A stretch of 64,000 nt of DNA from the NCBI RefSeq assembly GCF_965227735.1, contig NZ_OZ245776.1, positions 496,001 through 560,000 on the forward strand. The letters run 5' to 3'. The position numbers were made by a program, and so were the translations under genes. The notes under the pieces are model-generated. The model had not been told where the DNA came from and made no database searches. It saw only the letters and a list, made by a program, of their open reading frames with translations. This DNA is from Larkinella sp965227735. Its GTDB lineage: Bacteria; Bacteroidota; Bacteroidia; Cytophagales; Spirosomataceae. Position 1 is the first letter of the stretch. Each line of letters starts with the position of its first letter. This document shows, in pieces, positions 30,112 to 37,610 of the stretch.

Positions 30112-30312
30112 TTAATCCGTTTCCTCCAATTGAAAGATCTCGTTCACGGTTTTCTCAAACACCTGCGCCAGTTTCAACGCCAGAATCGTGGAAGGTACAT
30201 AACGACCGGTTTCGATGGAATTGATCGTTTGCCGACTCACGCCGATCTGCCCCGCCAAATCCGCCTGTGATAAATCCTTTTCAGCTCGCTCTACTTTAAT
30301 GCGGTTCTTCAT
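30112..30312 (-). CDS. Xre-family HTH transcriptional regulator
   Basis: 66 residues, the compact single-domain Xre/Cro type. The helix-turn-helix is plain: LSQADLAGQIGVSRQTINSI followed by ETGRYVPSTILALKLAQVF. The short form is often autoregulatory and often paired with a small membrane protein, as here: its ATG overlaps the stop of the upstream membrane protein gene by 4 nt. It is followed after 5 nt by the broken zeta-like gene. A palindrome over the likely promoter at 30841-30863 is a candidate binding site. Confidence 0.9.
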   Translation of the reverse strand: MKNRIKVERAEKDLSQADLAGQIGVSRQTINSIETGRYVPSTILALKLAQVFEKTVNEIFQLEETD

Positions 30313-30818
30313 AACGCCATCAAAACCGTCTTTTCATTCCGGCGAATGGCGAGCCTAAACCGGATAATGAATACAATCAAAACCGTAAACAGGTTGTAAA
30401 TCATGACACTAAAAAAAAGGCCGCCGTGAACCAAAAGGATGAGCACCCCCAAAATCAGATAATTCACATACACCGCCCATTGCAATGATTCCAGTCGTAA
30501 CTGGCTGATCATCTCATCTTCCACTTTCTCTTTCGAAAAAGCGATTAACAACAGTCCGATTATAACCCCCAAAGCCGCTAGTTCATCGGTCAGATTCATG
30601 GAGCTTTCACTTCCGCTTAAGAAATCACCTCCGCCACTCAACCACCAGATTATCGTATAAAACCCGGTTTCATTCTCTTCGGGTGCTTTCAGTATAATGT
30701 CCAGAAAACCAAACCGAAACTCAGCGTACAGTACCAACAAACCCAAAATCGTCGATGGAATTAAGAGTAACCAGCCCATCAGCCGGTAGCGATTCGGAAA
30801 TAACCAGTGTGTCTTCAT
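30309..30818 (-). CDS. Small integral membrane protein, partner of the Xre regulator
   Basis: 169 residues with about four hydrophobic segments: near residues 14-35 (GWLLLIPSTILGLLVLYAEF), 80-98 (LGVIIGLLLIAF), and two close together at about 115-160 (VNYLILGVLILLVHGG, then FTVLIVFIIRF). No domain is recognised. The gene heads the Xre module and is translationally coupled to the regulator. Membrane-protein/Xre pairs of this size are common in bacteria; the function is unknown. It could modulate the regulator or be its target. Confidence 0.75.
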   Translation of the reverse strand: MKTHWLFPNRYRLMGWLLLIPSTILGLLVLYAEFRFGFLDIILKAPEENETGFYTIIWWLSGGGDFLSGSESSMNLTDELAALGVIIGLLLIAFSKEKVEDEMISQLRLESLQWAVYVNYLILGVLILLVHGGLFFSVMIYNLFTVLIVFIIRFRLAIRRNEKTVLMAL

Positions 30819-30840
30819 AAATATGTCTAATTATGTTGAC

Positions 30841-30863
30841 CAAATGTAAAATTTACTTTACAT
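30841..30863 (-). promoter_or_regulatory. Candidate -7 element with overlapping operator palindrome for the Xre module
   Basis: On the minus strand 30848-30841 reads TACATTTG, a match to the Bacteroidota -7 consensus TAnnTTTG, 22 nt upstream of the membrane protein ATG. Overlapping it, 30844-30863 holds a perfect 7-bp inverted repeat, ATGTAAA and TTTACAT, with a 6-nt spacer. No -33 TTTG at the normal spacing was found. A palindrome over the -7 box fits autorepression by the Xre protein, but this is inference. Confidence 0.45.
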
Positions 30864-30899
30864 CTTGTTAAGATAATTGGACAAATATTTTTCCAGTGG

Positions 30900-31637
<738 letters not shown>

Positions 31638-31714
31638 CGTTTAGTGAGCAGTTTACGTCCGACCGTTCAGCGTTACCAGCGGTTTTAACCCGTTTAGCCC
31701 CGTACAACGGTCTC

Positions 31715-32488
31715 TTATTTTTTGGGTTTTCGGAAGCGATACGTGGCCAAAACCGGCAGGTGATCCGACAATTTCGGCACATCCAAAACCCGGTATCGAA
31801 CCAGTTCCAGTTCGCTTTGTTTCAGACTCAGGATGTAATCGATCCGCGCTCCGGTTCCAACCAGCGTCGACGTATGCGAGTCCCGTCCGGCGTCCGACCA
31901 GCGATCCAGCAGCTTTTCAATTTCCGGATCATCGGGGTCAGTGTTCAAATCACCACACCAGATGACGGGTTGAATGCTGTTCTCCAGGGTTTTATCAATG
32001 AATGCCAATTGGAGACTCCGGTTCAGCGGGGATTGGTGGTCGAGGTGTGAATTGCAAAAACGGACCGTTGTCTTTTCTGATAATTCAACGTACGCACACT
32101 GCAAAATCCGCTGCTCGGTTTTATCCGGATTTGGTAACATCATCTTCTGATTCGCAATGATAGGGTACTTCGACAAGATAGCTGTCCCGTACTTACCGCC
32201 CTGAAAATCGATGGCACTTCCATACAGCGGATACATCGACGTTAGCCGTGACAACTGCCCCAGGTGATCCTGCCCCCGGCTTCGGGTGGTCACACTGTCC
32301 ACTTCCTGCAAAGCAATGATGTCGGGCTTATATTCCCGGATCAACCGTCCGATCTGAACAATGGTATTGTGTTCCTGGGTATTCGCTCCGTGGTGGATGT
32401 TGTAGGTCAGAACGGTAATGGTCGATTGCGCGTTTGTTTCCCGAACTAATCCAAACACCAGCACCACAATCAATAAACAGATTCGCAT
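31715..32488 (-). CDS. Secreted endonuclease/exonuclease/phosphatase-family protein
   Basis: 257 residues from the ATG at 32488, chosen because it puts a signal peptide (MRICLLIVVLVFGLV... NAQ) at the very start; the frame stays open 12 codons further. All core motifs of the Mg-dependent EEP fold are present in order: VLTYNIHHG, DIIALQEVD, IWCGDLNTDPDD, RIDYIL and LSDHLPVLATY. The family includes DNases, sphingomyelinases and inositol-phosphate phosphatases; nothing here chooses between them. It lies between lutA and the fucose genes, with 77 and 75 nt gaps. Confidence 0.85.
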   Translation of the reverse strand: MRICLLIVVLVFGLVRETNAQSTITVLTYNIHHGANTQEHNTIVQIGRLIREYKPDIIALQEVDSVTTRSRGQDHLGQLSRLTSMYPLYGSAIDFQGGKYGTAILSKYPIIANQKMMLPNPDKTEQRILQCAYVELSEKTTVRFCNSHLDHQSPLNRSLQLAFIDKTLENSIQPVIWCGDLNTDPDDPEIEKLLDRWSDAGRDSHTSTLVGTGARIDYILSLKQSELELVRYRVLDVPKLSDHLPVLATYRFRKPKK

Positions 32489-32563
32489 ACAGTCGCACAG
32501 TTGGTTTCTGCCAAAAATACGCACAAATCCCGTTTCTGACAGCTTCCGCCCGGATCGGCCATG

Positions 32564-32890
32564 TTAAAGCGTAAAAATGTTATCCAGCAGCATCCATTTT
32601 TCGCCCGGTTTGGCCATCGGCAACGCCTGCTGGTAAGTCCACATCAGTTCTTCCCATTCCTGTACTTTCGGGTTCGCGGCATCCATTGCGGCCTTTTTTT
32701 CAAACGAAAAGGAATCATCGGTTTCCATGATCATGAACAGCCGGTTACCAATGCGGTAAATCTCCATTTCCGTAATCCCCGCCGAACGAATGCTCTCTTC
32801 AATTTCGGGCCGCAGTTTTTCGTGGTATTTCTCGTATTCGGCAATCGAAGCCGGGTCATCGATGAGGTCAAGGGCGAAGCAGTAGCGCAT
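32564..32890 (-). CDS. L-rhamnose/L-fucose mutarotase-type protein
   Basis: 108 residues, the usual length for the L-rhamnose mutarotase family (about 104). It has the family pattern RYCFALDLIDDPASIAEYEKYH, with IEESIRSAGITEMEIYRIGNRLFMIMET after it, and the C-terminal MWTYQQALP and GEKWMLLDNIF. These proteins interconvert alpha and beta anomers of deoxy sugars. Its place after fucP and the fucose oxidation genes indicates that L-fucose is the substrate here, presumably giving the anomer used by the dehydrogenase. Confidence 0.85.
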   Translation of the reverse strand: MRYCFALDLIDDPASIAEYEKYHEKLRPEIEESIRSAGITEMEIYRIGNRLFMIMETDDSFSFEKKAAMDAANPKVQEWEELMWTYQQALPMAKPGEKWMLLDNIFTL

Positions 32891-32900
32891 AGTTTTAATT

Positions 32901-32960
32901 GTGAATGAGTGAATAGATCGAAGATTACGCTTTTTAATTCACTCAATCACTCATTCACTC
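32901..32960 (-). repeat. GAGTGAAT octamer repeats forming a stem-loop at the end of fucP
   Basis: 32937-32960 is three octamers (ATTCACTC, AATCACTC, ATTCACTC) and 32901-32914 is the same motif in inverted orientation (GTGAATGAGTGAAT). The two can pair over 14 bp with one mismatch around a 22-nt loop. The fucP stop codon lies in the third octamer. It may end or slow transcription between permease and mutarotase, or protect the upstream message. The same octamer occurs four times in tandem inside the FG-GAP gene at 46131-46162. Confidence 0.6.
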
Positions 32961-34232
32961 AATGGTTTGAGGTTTGTATCCCCGCCAGCCGTAATACGCC
33001 ACCACCAGAAAACACAGGAGCGGGACGATGTAGGCGACTTTGATGTTACTTTGGTCGGAAATGTAGCCCATCAAAACCGGGAACAATGCACCCCCGGCAA
33101 TGGCCATTACCAGCAGCGATGAACCCAGTTCGGTATCTTCTTCCAGTCTGTTAATGCCCAGCGAGAAAATCGTGGCAAACATGATCGACTCAAAAAACGG
33201 AACGGCAAAAATCGCCCAAACCGCAATTTGCGACTGCATGGTCATGGCCACCAGCAGCAGCAACACGCTGATCAGGGAATAGATGGTTAGCAGGCGGTTG
33301 GCCGACACAAACCGCATGAGGTAGGTCCCGATAAACCGGCCAATCAAAAAGCCCAGCATGGCCCAACCCAGCCATTCGGCAGCGGTTTTTTCGGGAACAT
33401 CGCTGGAAAATTTGGCAAACCGGATGAAGAAACTGGTGACACACACCTGCGCGCCAACGTAGAAAAACTGCGCAATGACGCCCCAGCGCAAATGCCGGTG
33501 CCGAAACACCGAACCCAGGGTCGAAGGCGCTTTCTTTTCGCTTTCGCTGATGTCCGGCAATTTCGTAAACATGAACAAAGCGGCCACGGCAACCACCACC
33601 ACCCCGATGACGACATACGGCATTTTGACCTGATCGGCTTCATACTGCAAATAGGCATTGAGCTGTTCCGACGACATGGCGGACAGCTCAGCTTCCGAAT
33701 GCTCAATGCCGCTCAGAATCACCCGACCGCCCACGACTGGTGCCAGAAAAGCCCCCAGACCGTTGAACGACTGGCTGAAATTCAGCCGGGTCGTGGCCGT
33801 TGCCGGATCGCCCAGAATGGTTACGTACGGATTGGCAGCCGTTTCCAGAAACGCACAACCCGAGGCAATGATGAACAAGGCACCCAGAAAAAAACCGTAC
33901 ATCCGGGTATCGGCGGCTGGAACAAACAGAAAGGCTCCTGCGGCATACATCAATAAACCGGCAATGATACCGCGCTGGTATCCGTATTTTTTCATCACAA
34001 AACCGGCGGGTAAGGCCATGATGAAATACCCCAGATAAACCGCCGAGTCGATCAAAGCCGACTGCAAATCCGTCAATTGACACGCTTTTTTTAAGTGCGG
34101 AATCAGAATGGGTTCCAGATTATGGACAAAGGCCCAGAGAAAAAACAAACTGGTTACCAGCGCAAACGCCAGCGTATAGCCGCGCATGGAACCGGCGGAT
34201 TTGGCGGTGGTGGAAGAGGGAACGGAGGCCAT
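32955..34232 (-). CDS. fucP: L-fucose:H+ symporter, MFS FucP type
   Basis: 425 residues from the ATG at 34232 (MASVPSSTT), chosen over longer non-ATG extensions. It is a twelve-helix MFS permease. FucP-family features are LVTSLFFLWAFVHNLEPILI in helix 1, VYLGYFIMALPAGFVMKKYG over helix 2 and its loop, and CAFLETAANPYVTILGD in helix 5. It imports L-fucose with a proton across the inner membrane. Neighbours on both sides are fucose-metabolism genes, supporting fucose rather than glucose or galactose as substrate. Confidence 0.9.
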   Translation of the reverse strand: MASVPSSTTAKSAGSMRGYTLAFALVTSLFFLWAFVHNLEPILIPHLKKACQLTDLQSALIDSAVYLGYFIMALPAGFVMKKYGYQRGIIAGLLMYAAGAFLFVPAADTRMYGFFLGALFIIASGCAFLETAANPYVTILGDPATATTRLNFSQSFNGLGAFLAPVVGGRVILSGIEHSEAELSAMSSEQLNAYLQYEADQVKMPYVVIGVVVVAVAALFMFTKLPDISESEKKAPSTLGSVFRHRHLRWGVIAQFFYVGAQVCVTSFFIRFAKFSSDVPEKTAAEWLGWAMLGFLIGRFIGTYLMRFVSANRLLTIYSLISVLLLLVAMTMQSQIAVWAIFAVPFFESIMFATIFSLGINRLEEDTELGSSLLVMAIAGGALFPVLMGYISDQSNIKVAYIVPLLCFLVVAYYGWRGYKPQTIE

Positions 34233-34318
34233 GAAAAGTCCGAAAATTAGGATGTAGGGATTTAGTTGCGATTTACTGCACGGCGGCACTCAATCGCTCA
34301 ATAACAATTCACAAATGA

Positions 34319-35101
34319 TCAGGTCAAAGCCCGGTCCAGGTGCACATAACCTCCATCCACGTAGATGAGTTGTCCCGTTGTGTGACTGGATTTATCGGAC
34401 AGCAAAAAGACCACCATATTGGCAATTTCCTCCGGGGTCGTCATGCGTTTTTCGAGCGGTATTTTCGATACGATGCTGTCCAGCTTCTCCTGCGGATTGT
34501 CAAACGTTTTGATCCAGTTTTCGTACAGGGGCGTCCACGATTCGGCCACCACCACGGCATTGACCCGGATGCTGTACGGCAGCAACTCCACCGCCCATTC
34601 CCGCGTCAGCGCATTCCGACCGCCGTTGGCAGCGGCATACGCCGAGGTGTTTCCCTGCCCGGTTTCGGCGGTTTTGGAGGTGATGTTCACAATGGCCCCC
34701 TTGGATTCTTTCAGAGCGGGCAAAGCGTAGTGCGCCATCAGATAATAATGGACCATGTTTTTGTGCAACGACTGCATAAATCGCTCGTAGTCACCACTTT
34801 CTAACCCAACACCATCATTGACGCCCGCGTTGTTGACCAGGCCGTCGATGCGGCCAAACTGCGCCAGCGTTTGCTCAACGGCTTTTTTACATTCTTCCGG
34901 TTGGGTCAGTTCGGCGGCAATCTGAAACGCTATGCCGCCCGTTGCCGTGATGGCGTCAACGGTTTTCTGGTTGTCGGCTACGTTGCGCCCGATGATCACC
35001 GGGGTTGCTCCTTCGGCAGCCAGCACGGTCGAGATGCCCTCGCCAATGCCCTTCGCCCCGCCCGTCACGATGATTATTTTGTCTTGTAGGTTCAGGTTCA
35101 T
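34319..35101 (-). CDS. SDR-family L-fucose dehydrogenase
   Basis: 260 residues, a classical short-chain dehydrogenase: TGGAKGIG at 13-20 for the nucleotide, NNAG at 90-93, and Ser142. The active-site Tyr155 is present, but the usual YxxxK lysine is Asn159 (YAAANGG), confirmed as codon AAC. The C-terminal half (MTTPEEIANMVVFLLS, HTTGQLIYVDGGYVHLDRAL) resembles L-fucose dehydrogenases of bacterial oxidative fucose operons. It would oxidise L-fucose to L-fucono-1,5-lactone with NAD(P). Its neighbours, a permease and a lactonase, fit. The missing lysine is a reason for caution about mechanism. Confidence 0.8.
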   Translation of the reverse strand: MNLNLQDKIIIVTGGAKGIGEGISTVLAAEGATPVIIGRNVADNQKTVDAITATGGIAFQIAAELTQPEECKKAVEQTLAQFGRIDGLVNNAGVNDGVGLESGDYERFMQSLHKNMVHYYLMAHYALPALKESKGAIVNITSKTAETGQGNTSAYAAANGGRNALTREWAVELLPYSIRVNAVVVAESWTPLYENWIKTFDNPQEKLDSIVSKIPLEKRMTTPEEIANMVVFLLSDKSSHTTGQLIYVDGGYVHLDRALT

Positions 35102-35169
35102 AAACGTACTTACGGACGAAATCCGCGTAGTTTTGGTAGGTAGGAATGGTTAAAATTGGGCTTTCGCTT

Positions 35170-35994
35170 TTACAGGTTATAAAATTTTACGGCATTGCCG
35201 CCAAACACCTTTTGTCGGACATCCTCACCCCACGGTTTCACGTAATCTTCCACAATGCTTTTCATTGCTTCATACTCGGCAGCCACGAGGCAAACTGGCC
35301 AGTCGGAGCCGAAAGCCAGCCGGTCAGGGCCGAAATGTTCGAAAACCACATCGAGATACGGACGAAAATCATCGGGTTTCCAGGTTTGCCAATTGGCTTC
35401 CGTCACCATCCCCGACACTTTGCAATACACGTTCGGACTTTTGGCAATTTCAGCCATGTAGTTCGACCACGTATTGATTTTCTGATCCTTGATGTACGGT
35501 TTAGCGATGTGGTCGATGATGAAAGAAACCTCCGGAACCGTCCGAACCAGGTGCAGAGCGGCTTTCAGTTGCGTGGGATAAATCAGGATGTCGTACGTCA
35601 GATCAAAAGCCGCCAATTGCCGGACACCGCGAATGAATTCCGGGCGCATCATGAAATCGTCGGGTTCGCCCTGCACGACGTGCCGAAATCCTTTTAATTC
35701 TTCAAACTGCGAGAAGAATTCCAGCCGTTCGTAGAGATTTCCGGCCCGTAAATCGACCCAGCCGACTACGCCTTTGATAAAATCATACGCTTCGGCCAGT
35801 TGCAGCAAAAACAGCGTTTCGGATTCCGACTGATCGGCCTGCACGGCCACACAGCCCTCGATGCCGTTCTGTTTCAAAACCGGCTCCAGATCGGCGGGCA
35901 AAAAATCCCGCCGAATCCGGTGCATCTCTTCCGTAATCCAACCATCCCGTTCCGGAGTGTAGAACCAGAAATGCTGGTGCGAATCGATCGTCAT
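35170..35994 (-). CDS. Amidohydrolase-family L-fuconolactonase
   Basis: 274 residues. It opens with the metal-binding IDSHQHFWFY (HxH) of the amidohydrolase_2 family, followed by CVAVQADQSESETLFLLQLA, GVVGWVDLRA, FIIDHIAKPYI and FGSDWPVC, the last carrying the conserved metal-site Asp. This is the usual form of L-fuconolactonase and L-rhamnonolactonase-like enzymes, which hydrolyse the lactone to L-fuconate. It lies 5 nt after the FAH-family gene and 68 nt before the dehydrogenase gene, consistent with one operon. Confidence 0.85.
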   Translation of the reverse strand: MTIDSHQHFWFYTPERDGWITEEMHRIRRDFLPADLEPVLKQNGIEGCVAVQADQSESETLFLLQLAEAYDFIKGVVGWVDLRAGNLYERLEFFSQFEELKGFRHVVQGEPDDFMMRPEFIRGVRQLAAFDLTYDILIYPTQLKAALHLVRTVPEVSFIIDHIAKPYIKDQKINTWSNYMAEIAKSPNVYCKVSGMVTEANWQTWKPDDFRPYLDVVFEHFGPDRLAFGSDWPVCLVAAEYEAMKSIVEDYVKPWGEDVRQKVFGGNAVKFYNL

Positions 35995-35999
35995 AACTT

Positions 36000-36854
36000 T
36001 TAACTGTAAGCAACAGCCGTCTGCTTTTGGGTTCCCAGGCCTTCGATGCCGAGTTCTACCACGTCGCCGGGTTTGAGGAAGCGTTGCGGTTTGAGGCCCA
36101 TGCCGACGCCGGATGGCGTACCGGTCGAAATGACATCGCCGGGGAGCAGCGTCATGAACTGGCTGATGTAGCTAACGAGCGTGGGAACGTCGAAAATCAT
36201 GTCGTCGGTGTTGGAATCCTGCAAGGACTCGCCGTTGACGCGCAGCCAGAGACCCAGTTTATTAGGATTTGGCACCTCGTCTTTCGTCACCATAAACGGT
36301 CCGAGGGGCGCGAAGGTATCGGCACTTTTGCCTTTCACCCACTGCCCACCGCGCTCCAACTGGAACGCCCGTTCGCTGTAGTCGTTATGAACGGCGTATC
36401 CGGCGATGTAGTCGAAGGCGTCTTCTTTGGAAACATACGTGGCTTTCTTGCCAATGACAATCGCCAGTTCCACTTCCCAGTCCGTTTTTTCAGACGCTTT
36501 CGGAATCATCACGTTGTCATCCGGACCAACCAGAGCCGTGGTGGATTTGAAAAACAAAATGGGTTCGGCAGGAACCGGAGCGTTGGTTTCGGCGGCATGT
36601 TTGGCGTAGTTCAGACCCACGCAGACGATTTTGGAGGGCCGTTTGATGCACGACGCCCGGCGAACACTTCCCGATACGCTGGGGCAACTTGATGCGTTGG
36701 TTTCCAGCCAGGTAGCCAGTTTTTCAAGACCGTTGGTCTCGAAGAAAGTTTCGTCGTAATCGTGTCCGAAAGCAGTTACATCCAGACTGGCACCCGAAGG
36801 CAGCATGACACCGGGGCGTTCGTTGTCCGGTGGGCCAAAGCGAAATAGTTTCAT
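36000..36854 (-). CDS. FAH-family hydrolase, probable 2,4-diketo-3-deoxy-L-fuconate hydrolase
   Basis: 284 residues from the ATG at 36854 (MKLFRFGPPDNERPG); the frame is open a further 21 codons without a good start. The fumarylacetoacetase-type core is clear: KIVCVGLNYAKHAAET, FFKSTTALVGPDD, DWEVELAIVIGKKA, and GDVISTGTPSGVGMG near the end, with the metal-binding Glu and Asp residues. In oxidative fucose and rhamnose pathways such enzymes cleave the 2,4-diketo-3-deoxy acid to pyruvate and lactate. It is the first gene of the fucose operon. Genes for fuconate dehydratase and for the keto-deoxy-acid dehydrogenase are not in the window. Confidence 0.8.
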   Translation of the reverse strand: MKLFRFGPPDNERPGVMLPSGASLDVTAFGHDYDETFFETNGLEKLATWLETNASSCPSVSGSVRRASCIKRPSKIVCVGLNYAKHAAETNAPVPAEPILFFKSTTALVGPDDNVMIPKASEKTDWEVELAIVIGKKATYVSKEDAFDYIAGYAVHNDYSERAFQLERGGQWVKGKSADTFAPLGPFMVTKDEVPNPNKLGLWLRVNGESLQDSNTDDMIFDVPTLVSYISQFMTLLPGDVISTGTPSGVGMGLKPQRFLKPGDVVELGIEGLGTQKQTAVAYS

Positions 36855-36914
36855 TATGGAGGGTTTACTTTTTTGACAATAAAGGGAAAAACCGGGGGCT
36901 TTTAACCTTGCGTG

Positions 36915-36922
36915 CAAAAATA
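36915..36922 (-). promoter_or_regulatory. Candidate -7 element of the fucose operon
   Basis: The minus strand reads TATTTTTG, matching TAnnTTTG, 60 nt upstream of the FAH-family ATG in the divergent gap with the Uma2 gene. No clear -33 TTTG at the usual spacing is visible. Confidence 0.4.
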
Positions 36923-36964
36923 AAGTGTCGAAACCGGATTGTAACAGCCCCGAAGAAATCTTAT

Positions 36965-36972
36965 TATATTTG
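36965..36972 (+). promoter_or_regulatory. Candidate -7 element of the Uma2-family gene
   Basis: TATATTTG matches the TAnnTTTG consensus, 20 nt upstream of the ATG at 36993. An upstream TTG at 36939-36941 is 23 nt away, slightly long for a -33 element. The leader would be short. Confidence 0.5.
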
Positions 36973-36992
36973 TAAAAAGCTTTTCTACACGC

Positions 36993-37607
36993 ATGACGAC
37001 GATTGATGACTTCCTGAAAGCGCCAAATTTACGAGAACTGCTGGATGAACTTGAAAATGCCTGGCAGGAAGAACAACGCCGTCGTCATCAATTCTGGGCC
37101 GAAGTCGACGAAGGAAAAAAAGCCGAGTTTATTTTGGGTGAAATCATCTATCACTCACCGGTTTATGGGCGGCATTGGATGGCTTCTACGAATATACTCG
37201 GCTATCTTATCCCCTATGTCAGAGAAAGCCGTTTAGGAAAAGTTGGCGTCGAAAAAGTGATGGTTCGTTTAACCCGAAATGATTACGAACCGGATATCTG
37301 TTTCTGGAAAAAGGAAAAATCAGCCCAATTCCAACAAAAACAATCGGCCTTTCCCCCGCCCGATTTTGTGGTCGAAATCCTTTCTGACAGCACAAAAGAA
37401 CGCGACTACGGCATCAAGATGACTGATTATGCGCTTCATGGCGTGCAGGAATACTGGATTGTGGATGTCGAACACGAAACCGTCGAACAATATCTGCTCG
37501 ACGGAAACGCGTTTCAACTAGCGCAAAAATTGAAAGATGGTGTTCTGGAATCTGAAGTGATCAGCGGTTTTCGAATGCGTATCAAAGAAATCTTTACTGA
37601 GTCCTGA
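36993..37607 (+). CDS. Uma2-family (DUF820) putative restriction-like endonuclease
   Basis: 204 residues and the only plus-strand gene of the window. It has the Uma2 core: AEFILGEIIYHSPV, YEPDICFW, PDFVVEILSDSTKERDYGIKMTDYALHGVQEYWIVD, where the Asp and the Glu/Lys positions form a PD-(D/E)xK-like site. The biological role of Uma2 proteins is largely unknown. They are abundant in cyanobacteria and Bacteroidota and often occur as isolated genes, as here. It converges on the esterase gene with only 3 nt between stop codons. Confidence 0.85.
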   Translation: MTTIDDFLKAPNLRELLDELENAWQEEQRRRHQFWAEVDEGKKAEFILGEIIYHSPVYGRHWMASTNILGYLIPYVRESRLGKVGVEKVMVRLTRNDYEPDICFWKKEKSAQFQQKQSAFPPPDFVVEILSDSTKERDYGIKMTDYALHGVQEYWIVDVEHETVEQYLLDGNAFQLAQKLKDGVLESEVISGFRMRIKEIFTES

Positions 37608-37610
37608 GCC

